Positions 8,219-17,326 of a DNA stretch of 21,622 nt are shown piece after piece (within the stretch, counting starts at the first letter, position 1; each line of letters opens with the position of its first letter). The DNA is from Chara braunii (lineage: Eukaryota; Streptophyta; Charophyceae; Charales; Characeae), in contig BFEA01000017.1 in the NCBI GenBank assembly GCA_003427395.1, positions 4,336,173 through 4,357,794 of the forward strand, in the 5' to 3' direction. The translations under genes were made by a program, and so were the position numbers. The notes under the pieces were generated by a model that was not told the origin of the DNA, did no database searches, and worked only from the letters and a program-made list of their open reading frames with translations.

Positions 8219-8600
8219 TCAAGTTCTTTGCTTAAGTTCAATGCATGTTACGCAGACCTCCAGGCTGTCGGGGTCTGAGCGCTTCCTACACTGAATGACA
8301 TGGAGCCACTGATTTACCGGTAGGGTAACCATTGCGTATGCAATCCACCAGTCGGTGATTGGGATCCGTATTGTTTTTCTTTGGGTAAAAGAATGATCTG
8401 TACACTGCACAGGACTGACTGAGTGATCAGGAAGGAGGCTCCAGTTCACCAATTTCCAGGTAAACTCCTCCATTTTATAGGTCTGTGCAGGTGTAAGGAA
8501 TCCTTCGAAGCGTACTAGCAGCTTAGTACAGGGTTTGCGGGCAAGAAATAAATGGCGTGGGCATCCGTACGTACTAGGCAGCCATCCCATTCCATTACTG
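8219..8600 (-). CDS. Unrecognised ORF, possible decayed exon
   Basis: An open minus-strand frame runs from about 8644 to 8219 (141 codons from the first ATG). The first residues lie inside fold-back element B (8621-8730), so a true exon would begin later. The word ACTACAG on the minus strand just before the unique part (about 8600) could be a splice acceptor. The protein has a mixed composition with four W and seven C, including a VCVTC pair near the C-terminus. It has no low-complexity tract, signal peptide or membrane segment that I can see, and I recognise no family. It could equally be a chance ORF. Confidence 0.25.
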
Positions 8601-8620
8601 CTGTAGTCCTCAGCGCGACG

Positions 8621-8730
8621 ACGGTCTTGACCCGAATAGTACACCTGGTAATCATAGCTGTACTATTTGGTGTAACTTCCACTAGATACAGCTACTATAA
8701 CGACCGGGGGTTCTATTCGAGTGAAGATGG
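8621..8730. mobile_element. Fold-back (MITE-like) element B, related to element A
   Basis: CCCGAATAGTACAC near the left end pairs with the inverted GTTCTATTCGAG near the right end, and GGTAATCATAGCTGTA pairs with TACAGCTACTATAACGACC. The order of words (CACCCGAATA, GGTCATTATAGCTGTAT, then the return arm ending GTGAAGAAGG/GTGAAGATGG) matches element A over the full ~110 bp. Two diverged copies with the same hairpin layout support a real repeat family. Confidence 0.6.
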
Positions 8731-9009
8731 TAGGCTGCTACCCTCCGTTACAGTAGCTCTTATGTCCTCAACACATATTAGGACGAATAGCTCGGGGGGA
8801 GCTCAGAGTCGGAGCCGTCTTGGGGATCAGACAGTGGAGACTACTAGTATGCAGTGCTATGCACCTCGCGTTCACAAAGTGATGACGACGTCGACCAAAA
8901 AATGATGGGTCTACAACAAAAAATGACAAGAGTGCAACCATGACATGACCGCAAGCAGACAGAACAGGTCCTGCAAAGGTGGTAATTACAAGCAATAACA
9001 ACATGGCCA
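8731..9009. other. No gene; spacer before LINE 1
   Basis: No supported gene. Minus-strand ORFs at 8768-9317 run antisense into the LINE and are shadows. Confidence 0.5.
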
Positions 9010-10095
9010 GAACTTAGAGGTAAACTTAGACGCCACGATACACAAGAAGCTATGAATGCTCGTTTTTCTGCTATGGCTAAAGCACGCACAGGGCGGACTA
9101 TTATTGAATCACTTCTACTGCCAAATGTACTAAAATAGTGCGAGAATTTTTTCAAAAGCTCTTTATATCGGAATGCAACACCGATTGGCAAGTTGAACCC
9201 AAAACTCACAGAGAGAGGGAGATTGAGGAGTTTCTTGTCCCCCTTGCTAAATCCCTCACAGAACAGCAACGGCAAATGTTTGAAAGCCTCTATACAAAGA
9301 AGAGGTGTGGGCAACACTCATGCTCATGGAAGAGGAGAAAACTCCGGGCATTGGTGACCTCCCTAAAGAGTTTTGGGAGGCACTATGGGATACTTTATCC
9401 CAAGATTTAATGGCCTTTTACCATGCAGTATGGGTATCAGGAAGAATGGGGGAAGAACTCCGAAGAAGTCCAATATTCAAAAAATACAGCCTTGTTACCC
9501 TACTTGGTAGCCAAGGTTTTAGCGAATCGTATGATTAAAGTGATAGCTCACATTATTCAGCCATCACAAACTCAATTTGTTAAAGGAAGGAATATCCCGA
9601 ATAATGTTCTACTCATCAATGCACTACTGAATTTGGTCGGTCAATTGAGACATAACTCGGCTTTTATTTGCATCGATTTTGAGAAAGCTTATGATCATGG
9701 AAGTTGGTTGTTCCTAGATAAATGTATGGAAAATTTTAACTTTGGGCCATGTTTTTGTAGATGGGTGGAAATTATGCATGCCAACGCCGCAAGAAGGGTT
9801 ATGGTAAATGGTAATTTAGCTCCTCTTATGTCGCCACAGCAATCAGTGAGACAAGGGGACTCTCTTGCTCCCTTTTTTTTCATCATCATTTTCGAAACAT
9901 TAGCGGGAAATCTGCGTCAACATAAAGACATTAAATGTATTCAAGTCTCCTCCATCCTAGAAGAGGCGATCCCTATATGTTCGATATTTGCTGATGATCT
10001 CTCCTTGATGGGCAATGCTTCCTACGATAACCTAATTGCAATTCAACAACTGATGGATAAATTTTGTTGTCTCTCATATATGAGGATTATGGAGG
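9010..10095 (+). mobile_element. LINE fragment 1 (linker and reverse transcriptase of ORF2)
   Basis: A 5'- and 3'-truncated non-LTR retrotransposon. It keeps the linker between endonuclease and RT and most of the RT catalytic core, but no endonuclease, zinc knuckle or 3' tail. The linker (EEFLVPL, then KEVW, MEEEKTP and LPKEF after a frame change) and the RT pieces line up by eye with LINE 2 at 13.1-13.8 kb, so the two are of the same clade. A small deletion removes the KGDKNNI region present in LINE 2. Confidence 0.85.
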
Positions 10096-10116
10096 TAGGA
10101 CCATCCCCCCTCCCCC
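9138..10116 (+). pseudogene. LINE 1 ORF2 reverse transcriptase, frameshifted
   Basis: Three frames are needed. 9138-9300 carries FFQKLF and EIEEFLVPL. About 9300-9500 carries KTPGIGDLPKEFWEALWDTL. 9423-10157 carries the core. In that last frame QTQFVKGRNI (residues 50-58) is RT motif 2, CIDFEKAYDH (83-92) is motif A with catalytic D85, SVRQGDSLAP (141-150) is motif B and FADD (189-192) is motif C with the other two catalytic aspartates. The catalytic triad therefore survives although the gene is broken. In life the enzyme would copy its RNA onto a nicked chromosomal target. The LINE-like sequence fades at about 10090, before the thumb region. Confidence 0.85.
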
Positions 10117-10125
10117 AGAATCATA

Positions 10126-10379
10126 ATGGAAGATGCCCAGACGACACCCGATTATGACGCCCAGCAGGATCAACAAGTTCCAGTAGAACAGAAACTGATC
10201 CAGCTGGCGGACTTACTCCTCAGCAGTCTGAAAGACAGATACGGCTCTGAGTCAGATGAATTCTCGGATGCAACGAACCTGAGCATCTTCCCCATCCTCG
10301 ATGGCAGCCCCAACCTCAAAAAAGTCATGACGGAAGGACTGCCTTCGGGCCTGCATTGGCCCAAGGTGGGTACCCAAGG
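10126..10379 (+). CDS. Acidic ORF fragment, possibly LINE ORF1 start
   Basis: An ATG in AATCATAATGG opens a frame whose first ~85 residues are acidic and serine-rich (SESDEFSDATNLS) with a leucine-rich stretch (LIQLADLLLSSL) that could be helical. From 10380 the frame enters a fold-back repeat, so the remaining ~85 residues to 10638 are unlikely to be native. The position upstream of LINE 2 suggests an ORF1 N-terminus, but I recognise no RRM, CCHC or esterase domain. Confidence 0.3.
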
Positions 10380-10816
10380 GGCCTCGCTGCACTACTCTAG
10401 ACTCTCTAAGTTTCAAGAGTGGGTCGTCGCTGCACTTACTCTCGATGGGGAAACTCTCGAAACCCGATTGAGAGCTGTCAGCAGGCACGCTATAACGCCA
10501 CTCTCGAAACGTCGAGAGTCGCCCGCCTGCAAAACACGAATTTGCAAGTGTCCTCGGGAGTTGCCCGCCGACCGGCTCGTTTTTTCGAGAGTGGACCTCC
10601 TGTCCCAGCGGCCAGACCAGCCTGGCATTGTCCCGTAGCGTAGCGGTACATGTTTTCTGTCGAGTCCGACGACGCCCGGTGTTTAGAGAGTGCAGCTAGT
10701 GTAAAAGGTTCTACAGTAAGTGCAACGACGGCGGGTATTTCGAGAGTCTCTCCTTTCTGACAACGCTAGTCTAACTCTCAAAATATTTCGAGAGTCTAGA
10801 GTAGCGCAGCGAGGCC
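10380..10816. mobile_element. Nested fold-back element with five copies of TTTCGAGAGT
   Basis: The outer arms 10380-10406 and 10790-10816 pair at 26 of 27 positions (GGCCTCGCTGC, one mismatch, CTACTCTAGACTCTC). Inner arms 10425-10440 and 10715-10730 pair at 15 of 16. The 10-mer TTTCGAGAGT occurs at 10583, 10738 and 10786, and inverted at 10453 and 10500, with near-copies at 10409, 10510 and 10774. Imperfect palindromes at 10500-10519 and 10774-10795 are built from it. It interrupts an ORF-bearing segment and carries no gene of its own. Confidence 0.7.
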
Positions 10817-10831
10817 CAAGTTCTGCACATA

Positions 10832-11116
10832 GTGGCCGAGCTCCTGCCACCTCCATGCCCCAAAACAAAAAAACAGGCACCAAGCCCAAAAGCAAACACG
10901 GGGAAAGGCCCCCAGGGGAGAGAGGGGGAGGACCACAACCAAGAGCAGAGTAAAAAAAAGACTGAAGAAAAGACCGAAAAGATAGAAAAGGCAGGACTGC
11001 AGCAGGGGAAAGGAAGCAAAAAAGGGCAAGAGACAGCCTTACAGGCGGGGGCATTTCCTGCGCTCACAACCCGAGGCAGGGAGAATCAGCAGCAGAGGGA
11101 AGACAAACAGGTATGA
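10832..11116 (+). CDS. Lysine/glutamine-rich basic ORF, possible LINE ORF1 piece
   Basis: 94 codons, very rich in K, Q, E and G (KKKTEEKTEKIEKAG). Composition suggests a disordered nucleic-acid-binding segment such as occurs in LINE ORF1 proteins, but there is no domain match I can see and A/G-rich DNA alone produces such ORFs. It starts just after the fold-back element and ends 31 bp before the next ORF. Confidence 0.25.
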   Translation: MAELLPPPCPKTKKQAPSPKANTGKGPQGREGEDHNQEQSKKKTEEKTEKIEKAGLQQGKGSKKGQETALQAGAFPALTTRGRENQQQREDKQV

Positions 11117-11147
11117 GCGAAGCCAGAGACAAAGAGCATATACCAAT

Positions 11148-11750
11148 ATGATAAACCGGAAGACCCCCCCAGAGGATCCCAAACCTGACACAGGCCCGCT
11201 GCAGGAGAATGAGCCCACCAAAAAGCATCGCCTGAGGCAATACCCGAAACAGGGAGGGGGGGCCGGGAAGATAGCTACAGGAGTCCCTCCTGTCTCGGTG
11301 AGAAAAAAGAAAGGCACATGGGAGGTGAGTATGTGCTCATCAGAAAGGGGGCACCAGGGAGGGGCCACCTTGAAGGGGTGGTCCTCCTATCAGGACTACG
11401 ACTTAGAGGGAGAAAATGTGCTACAGATGGACTTGGACAAATTTGTGGAATCACAATTCGAGCCTAGGGCGGAGGCCAAATGGGTCGCGGGGGGGGGGAT
11501 AACACACACGACGCAAAGAGTGGCATTCGCTTCGTTCAGCGAACGAAAGGAGGCGGATCTGATATGGCTTTACCATACCGAGCTATTGGAAGTGCACCAG
11601 ACAAGAATCAGGGACAACCCCCTATGGAGGGCCACATACGTGGTACATTGCTTATGTTCGCTCCTCAGGCACAACCTCCTGCAGGACCCCTCCATTCTGG
11701 ACACCGTGGACTGGGAGAGATTCAACGACTATGGAAAGCTTGGAGCCTAG
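11148..11750 (+). CDS. Putative LINE 2 ORF1 or ORF2 N-terminal region, unrecognised
   Basis: A 200-residue frame. The first ~60 residues are basic and P/K-rich (KKHRLRQYPK, VRKKK). After about residue 70 the composition becomes that of an ordinary folded protein, with acidic and aromatic residues (LDKFVESQFEPRAEAKW, WERFNDYGKL) and a cysteine pair. No CCHC knuckle or RRM is visible. It ends in TAG at 11748-11750, and a second open frame (11731-11922) overlaps it. It lies immediately upstream of the endonuclease remnant, which is why an ORF1-like role is plausible. Confidence 0.4.
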   Translation: MINRKTPPEDPKPDTGPLQENEPTKKHRLRQYPKQGGGAGKIATGVPPVSVRKKKGTWEVSMCSSERGHQGGATLKGWSSYQDYDLEGENVLQMDLDKFVESQFEPRAEAKWVAGGGITHTTQRVAFASFSERKEADLIWLYHTELLEVHQTRIRDNPLWRATYVVHCLCSLLRHNLLQDPSILDTVDWERFNDYGKLGA

Positions 11751-11829
11751 AAACCAGCAGCAGCAAGCAAGAGAGGGACAACCAAACCAAGGAGCGGACG
11801 AACTGCAGGCCTTCTCTGGTAAGGACAAG

Positions 11830-12640
11830 GTCTGGAGTAAGGGGACTAAGATGGCAACGACAAGACCTCATAAACGAAAGACGTTGTTGGAGCAAATTAG
11901 AAGAGGGGGGGCGAGGCATTAGCCTGATCTTATTTGTATCCAGGAAACCCACCTCATAGACTCCCTGGAGAATAATAGGGCTCACAACCAGGCTTGACTC
12001 TTCAAAAAAATAACGACCTAGTACGCACCGATGTTGGGATCGGCGGGGGTGGTGATATGGATCCCCCCTGACTCTCGGGCGGACGTCATCCATTCAGCAG
12101 TAGATACGAGGGAGGGGAGATGGATGGCTGCCTTCCTCATGCCAGAGATAAAGGTGGTTTGCATAGTCTATGTTTATGGCCCCATTGAGCTGGAGCACTG
12201 CAAAACCTTTTTTGAACATATTCGGGCTCAATTGCCGTAGTGCATTCCCGCGATCATCATAGGGGATTTAAACACAACACCAGAGCGACCTGACCATAGC
12301 CTGAGCCGGTGGAGAATTCCCTCCCCGTGTCCGGCCTATATAGAGGAGGATGAAGGGATTATCCACAGACTCTGCGAGGTGCGATAATTATACGATTCCT
12401 TTCGACGAATGCACCTACAAAAGAGACTTCACATGCATACGCAACAGTGGAATGCCGCACCAATCCAGGTTCCAGATCCATAATAGATCTCGTCCTCATG
12501 GTCAGAGATCTGGACAGAGCACTACAGGCCGCTGCCATCTTCCCACAGTGCCCATAGTCGGGGGCAAGCCACAAGATGTGCGCAAGGCTACTCAAATTCC
12601 ACAAAAAGTTAGACCAAGGCAAAAAAAATTATAAACTTGA
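11830..12640 (+). pseudogene. LINE 2 APE-type endonuclease domain, degraded
   Basis: VRGLRWQRQDLI (about 11840-11875) is the usual domain start. A frame change in the G-run at about 11903-11911 leads to PDLICIQETHL (11923-11955) with the catalytic glutamate of the QET motif. GVVIWIPP and VVCIVYVYGPIELEHC (12040-12200) form the central strands, and PAIIIGDLNTTP (about 12247-12282) is the GDFN-type motif. After another frame change, SIIDLVLM and GASHKM (about 12480-12570) stand where the domain normally ends in SDH-type residues; the aspartate of that motif is not seen. Stops interrupt at 11920, 11995, 12019, 12238 and 12555. The intact family nicks target DNA to prime reverse transcription. 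Confidence 0.8.
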
Positions 12641-13830
12641 CACATCTCTGTTGAAGCTGCAACAATTTAGTATTTTTCTTGCGGGACCAAGATGACTCAC
12701 AAATTGTGTGGTTTAACAATGGGATGGCCTTTATGGCTAGAAAATGCAACAAATTTTTGAAAATACGAGTCAAAGGAAAATATGCACGGGATATCAGCAT
12801 TCAAGAGAAAATTTGGAACTAGGAACAGGAACAATCACTGCACCCACAATCCCAAATGGAACCCACAAAAATACAAAGACTTAAAGAACAACTTCTACAA
12901 TTTGCTCAACAAAGGTGGCAGGGATCCATCATGAGAGGCAAAATAATAAAACAGCATGGAATGACAAACAGATGCATCCTTATTTTTGATGGCCCAAACA
13001 AGGGTCAAAAGATCTGTCATAGAGGGATTATACGACCCAACAAAACGTGTGAGGTCACCTCATATTCCTCGGCCCACAGCCTAAGAGTGGTCAAGGACTT
13101 CCATTTTTTTTTTTTTGCCTCCAACCTAGCGGGGGAGCCAGAGCTAGCAAGGGAAGGTAACATCGATGAATTTTTAGGCCCCCTCTCACAAAGGATATCA
13201 TATGCACAACACGAGGCTCTGGAAAAAACGCTACAGAAGGAGGAAGTCTGGAACCCTCTCCTATAGATGGAAGAGCACAAAACCCCAAGGATAGATGAAC
13301 TTCCTAAAAAACTATCGGAGGTAATGTCATCCCCCATGTCGGAGGAGTTTATGGAATACTACAAGAAGGTGAAGGCATCGGGTGTAGGCCAAGGAATCCT
13401 CACCCTGATATACAAAAAAGGAGACAAAAATAACATAAAAAAATATTGTCCGATCACTCTTCTCACGATGGTGTACAAGCTTGTGGCCAAGGTGTTGGCC
13501 AACAGGATGATTCCTGTCATGGAGGAGATAATTCACCCTGTGCAGACAGGGTTCATGCGCAACAGGAACATCCACAATGTGTTATTGGTCAATGCACTAA
13601 TCAAACTAGCAAGACAATCGTGGCAAAACACAATAACAGTGTTTGTTGATTTTGAAAAAGCTTACGACCACGTGGACTGGAGATTTCTGGTCAAATGCCT
13701 ACCGAAAATGAAGTTTGAACCAGAATTTCGGGACTGGATTAGGATCCTCCATCGCAACGCTGTCGAGCGCATCGGCTCCCGCCTTTTCGCAAAGGTGAGA
13801 GCCCTACCGACCATATCACGCAGGAGTTAA
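12641..13830 (+). pseudogene. LINE 2 linker and N-terminal RT, with two in-frame TAG stops
   Basis: One frame runs from about 12661 to 13830 apart from TAG at 12820 and 13264. Linker words are RWQGSIMRGKI, IDEFLGPL, KEEVW and MEEHKTPRIDELPKKL. In the frame from 13267, GILTLIYKKGDKNNIKKY (residues 43-60) and CPITLLTMVYKLVAKVLANR (61-80) form the fingers, QTGFMRNRNIHN (93-104) is motif 2, and FVDFEKAYDHVDW (126-138) is motif A with catalytic D128. Motifs B and C are lost because homology stops at about residue 166. The last ~20 codons to 13830 read into foreign sequence. Confidence 0.85.
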
Positions 13831-13987
13831 ACAAAACAACCAAGAGAGACAACGACGCAACACATTCCGCGAGTCGCCGAGACGGTCGGGGTCGCGTCGT
13901 TCCGTCGCCGCTCTAGCCGGGTGCGCTAGCTCTACATCCCGCGGTCCCCTACGACAGGATAGGTTCCCGCGGGGCACAACTTACCTT

Positions 13988-14015
13988 CCCTAAGGGGCTA
14001 TCACCACCCTTAGGG
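13988..14015. repeat. 9-bp perfect hairpin
   Basis: CCCTAAGGG (13988-13996) pairs with CCCTTAGGG (14007-14015) across a 10-base loop, in the CpG-rich block. Function unknown. Confidence 0.6.
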
Positions 14016-14243
14016 GCGTATCCCTACCGAGTTACTGACCCACATGCGAAAACTTTTACCTACAGTCGCAGAGGTAGGTCAGCCGAGGGCGTTTGCTCGT
14101 CTCGCTGCAGTATACGAAACGCTTGGTGAACGTCGAGTGGACCCGAACGTAGTTCGTCCCTTAGGGCGCTGATCTCTTAAGTTTGGAGCGTACGTTGGTC
14201 GACTAGGACGGTCTCAACCAAGCGTGAAACCCTCAGATATAAT

Positions 14244-14320
14244 CCTAGTCTCTTGATAATCGTTCTGAAAACAATACAACTAAATTCATATACCTTATAT
14301 CAAAATTATCAGAGATTAGG
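14244..14320. repeat. Imperfect 16-bp inverted repeat, 44-base loop
   Basis: CCTAGTCTCTTGATAAT (14244-14260) pairs with ATTATCAGAGATTAGG (14305-14320) apart from one mismatch and one bulge. It marks the switch from CpG-rich to AT-rich DNA and could be the end of an inserted element. Confidence 0.5.
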
Positions 14321-14801
14321 TTTTTGACTTGATGAACCGGTTTGCCAAACTTTTCTTCTCAATCAATATGACTGAAGAAACTTTTATGTCGCCGTTTTCG
14401 AGAAGGAAGATTATAAATTGAAGAAATAGCTGAGAAAGATCATCCTACATCACGCCTACTAAACTTGTCATGAATAGCTTCTGCAAGTAAATTTCACTGC
14501 CACCATGCGGATCAACAAGTGATCTGGTTCCTGACCGAAGTTTGAACTCTTGGTTCGACCACACCTCCACTTTCATCTCCGATTTACTTATGGCATGCGT
14601 CTCTATGCATGTGATTACCCCTCAATGCATAAGCATGATAGTGCAATCATTGGGGCAATCCAGATACTATCCTTCTGGTTGAACCTATCTACGATTTTTT
14701 TTTATTTTTTTTTTTAGATTATTATTACTCTTGTAGAGTCACATAAACGTGATCCTACTAAGAGGACAACTCACCACGACACCTGACTCATAAAGGTGCG
14801 T

Positions 14802-15880
14802 CTAGCGAAGATAGAGTTGTTGGGATTCACAGGCTTCTGACTCTATCCGGTCGAGTCGTGCGAGCTCCTCGTCGTCAAAAGTTAAGGTGGTCATGCGTCC
14901 ACCTCGCTTGACTCGAATCTTCCGTGTACCATAAAGGACAACCATCCGTGAGGCTTGTTTCCAAACTATGGAGTGAAACGGTTGACGCATCCGAGAAATG
15001 TGCGTAGTCGTGGTGTCCTTAATCTGGATGGTGCCGTAGCGCTCCCCAGACAGGGTAATTTTAACGCTCACAATGACCCGAGAAAGGCATTGGAGGTTAC
15101 TCGCGCGATGAAAATACAAAGTATATCCATGAAATTCTTCCGGAAGTCGGAGCATATTGGCACGAACATCCGTGCGCGAGTTAAAAAAAATTATTGCCCA
15201 TCTCCGAGCAAGCCAATAAAACCAACCCAACGAATGGGTGCTTCATCTCGAACCAGTAGTTGTCGCTCCGTGCGCCGGATCAACTCCTCGTCCATTGTGT
15301 CGCGAACCAACAAATATCTGGTCTGAGTATGATCCCGTCATCCGCTAGTCATCCGCACGCCCGAAAGAGTCGTCTGTTAGAAAAGACGTTCCCAGATTTC
15401 ACAAGCCTCATCATCGAACGCGATGACGTCAAAACGTTAAGAGCAAAACATATTAAATTTATTCGCTCGCACCCGTCTCATATGATGAAGGAGACTGAAC
15501 GGACCTTGCTGATCATTAAGCCATAGCGCAATATAGAGAAACATTCTTCTAACCTCGATAATATCTTCTATAACCGGACTCGCTTCATGAACCACGATGA
15601 GATTCATGTCTCCGTAATCTCGAGATGGGTTAGGTGACGCAAAATCATACCGCATAATATGTTGTTCCTGTTCAATCAAGAAAATATATCTCTGCGGTGG
15701 GTTTCTCACGCTTTCATCCCAGAATCGCGGCTCATCCCTTTCTAAAAAAAATTCCTGTGGATTATACACCAATCTTCCTTTCCATATCATATCGGCGAGT
15801 GATCGTGTTGGCACTGCTATCCAATTTGTTGTTGCCTCGCTCGTGCTAAACAATCGAAGGATCACTGCTTCGGTGGACAT
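14802..15880 (-). pseudogene. Unrecognised minus-strand gene, broken by stops and a homopolymer frameshift
   Basis: A frame from 15880 to 15437 (147 codons, MSTEAVILRLFSTSE...) reaches a stop, and the same frame stays protein-like beyond it (RFDVIAFDDEACEIWERLF, then after two further stops TMDEELIRRTERQLLVRDE). At the eight-A run near 15183-15190 the protein-like reading moves to the frame of 15230-14802 (SRTDVRANMLRLPEEFHGYT onward to FDDEELARLDRIESE). Joined, this would be roughly 350 residues, acidic/arginine-rich and without obvious membrane segments. The start is preceded on the minus strand by a pyrimidine tract and CAG directly before ATG, which could be a splice acceptor, so 15880 may be an exon edge. 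I recognise no family and assign no function. Some breaks may be sequencing errors. Confidence 0.5.
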
Positions 15881-17112
15881 CTGGAAGACAAAGTGGTAAC
15901 TTTGTCAAGATCAATTTAGATATACCAATTTCTATGTTCTATTTTCATTTCCTTCCCGGGCCGTGATTCTTATGTCACGGTCCTATCGCGAAAGTAGTGC
16001 CTACTTACACTTCTTTTGACACTAATTGAAACACGAACTGGGCTTCTTTTGGCGCCAGTTCCCCATTCGCTGGTGACTCCTAAGACGACCACCCAAAATG
16101 ATACTAAATTCAGCCTCCCCTTTACTCGAAAGCAAGAGAAAGTGACTACACTTAGTTACAAGACACCCTGCCCTCTAGGAAGTGGTCTGGAATACCCCTT
16201 CTTCTCGCCCGAACACATTGTTCAGGTCTCAGAAGTTGGGCTGGCTCCACCGCGATACAGCATAGTATTCCCTCGTAATACGGTCCACTCTGGGTCGCTA
16301 GCAGGGCCGACTCCTAAAGCAGCGAACGCCCACCCCAGATGCCTCCTAAAGAGAAGAAGCCTCGATCCTTAGGTGCAAACAACTTTCTCTACGCCTCCAC
16401 GCTGAGGGTTGACTTAGACGAATCAAGAAGGATAGTTTGAAAGGAAAGTAAGACTCTTGTGGACGCGTACAGGAAGAAAATGGTCATTCGGGATAGAACG
16501 AGAGAATCCTACGGGAGACACTAAATTATTTTCTTATCTTCATCTTCTTTTTCCACGGATTCATTTTTCCGGCACCCGCCAGTCCACCATTTTCACTATA
16601 TTCTTCTTTTTGACATGCATACAGGTAAAAGTGAAACGAAGGTGAACATTCTCATCATTCCTTGAGCAAGCATAACGCTGATCCCTTCTCACATGCATCC
16701 ATTTACCCACCTGCACAACCAAACAGAAGCCACAACCCAAAACCGTCCATACCCCAACCGTAGTGTAAGGGAAGCTGAGTCGCAACTGACCTTGAGTAAA
16801 GTTTGCAAGGATGGTCCACTCAAAAAAACCGTTCAGAATCCCGCCGCTTGATAAGAAGACTGTCGCAACAAGTCGTCAACAAGGTGTCCACACCACACCC
16901 TCAAAAGTAATCACCTGCTGCAACAATCCCCCAACACACTATTACTCCCAACAATTTAATAACCCCTCCGTACTACCGTCACTCACCCCCAATTTCACTG
17001 CGCCACTACGGCGCCGCACTCACACCACTTTCAAGCGCACCACCACTTTGCGGTACGTTCCCTGTGCCAATGCCCCGCCACCGCTTTATATTGTCAGTGC
17101 AAGAACACTGCC
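15881..17112. other. No supported gene
   Basis: Contains a small hairpin (CCGTGA/TCACGG, about 15960-15980). Plus-strand ORFs at 16016-16372 (118 codons) and 16811-17125 (104 codons) are P/T/S-rich and without recognisable domains. From about 16900 the DNA is C/A-rich (ACC and CCA words), which keeps frames open by chance. Confidence 0.45.
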
Positions 17113-17325
17113 GCCTCCGCGGTGAAAAACCGGCAACGCTTCCGCACCACTACCACTAAACTCAGTATCGTTGCCGCAAAAATTCGGCAGGGCTTTTGCA
17201 CCACTGTCGTAAAACCAGCGTTGTCGCCGCAAAAATCCGGCAGCGCTTCCGCACCACTGCCTCTAAACCCAGTGCTGCCGCCGCAAAAATTCGGCAGCGC
17301 TTCTGCAGTACGTCAACAAAAACTG
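17113..17325 (+). repeat. 54-bp tandem repeat, four imperfect copies
   Basis: The anchor CGGCARSGCTTYYGCACCAC starts at 17131, 17185, 17238 and (diverging after CTTCTGCA) 17292, giving spacings of 54, 53 and 54. Each copy also has GCCGCAAAAATYCGG. Because one spacing is 53, a reading frame cannot pass through all copies unchanged. The ORFs at 17122-17475 and 17196-17606 are different frames through the same array. Confidence 0.85.
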
Positions 17326-17326
17326 C

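Larger units (their letters stand above)
11148..13765 (+). mobile_element. LINE fragment 2 (possible ORF1, APE endonuclease, linker, half of RT)
   Basis: The longest LINE copy in the window. The order possible ORF1, endonuclease, linker and RT is that of L1-like and related non-LTR elements. It ends abruptly inside the RT after DWIRILHRNA. LINE 1 continues past this point in homologous sequence, so the break is at about 13763-13766. Everything from 13770 to 18.6 kb is unrelated DNA. Confidence 0.85.
13770..14801. other. No gene; CpG-rich block then AT-rich block
   Basis: 13840-14230 is rich in CG and TCG words, unlike the LINE on its left and the AT-rich DNA on its right. I looked for conserved rRNA core motifs on both strands and found none. 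14244-14780 is AT-rich with a T-run near 14694-14715. No ORF of note is present. Confidence 0.5.

Noticed and set aside
8844-9317. 157-residue minus-strand ORF
   Set aside because: Antisense to the LINE 1 linker, whose plus-strand reading matches LINE 2; it is a shadow frame.
11920-13266. Reassigned genetic code (TAG as glutamine)
   Set aside because: Frameshifts and a TGA also break the element, so ordinary decay explains it; kept only as an alternative in the TAG finding.
13840-14230. Ribosomal RNA fragment, because of the GC-rich block with TAAGGGG-like hairpins
   Set aside because: None of the universal large-subunit core motifs I know appear on either strand.
17113-17325. CRISPR array
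   Set aside because: The copies are contiguous with no unique spacers between identical repeats, and the context is eukaryotic.
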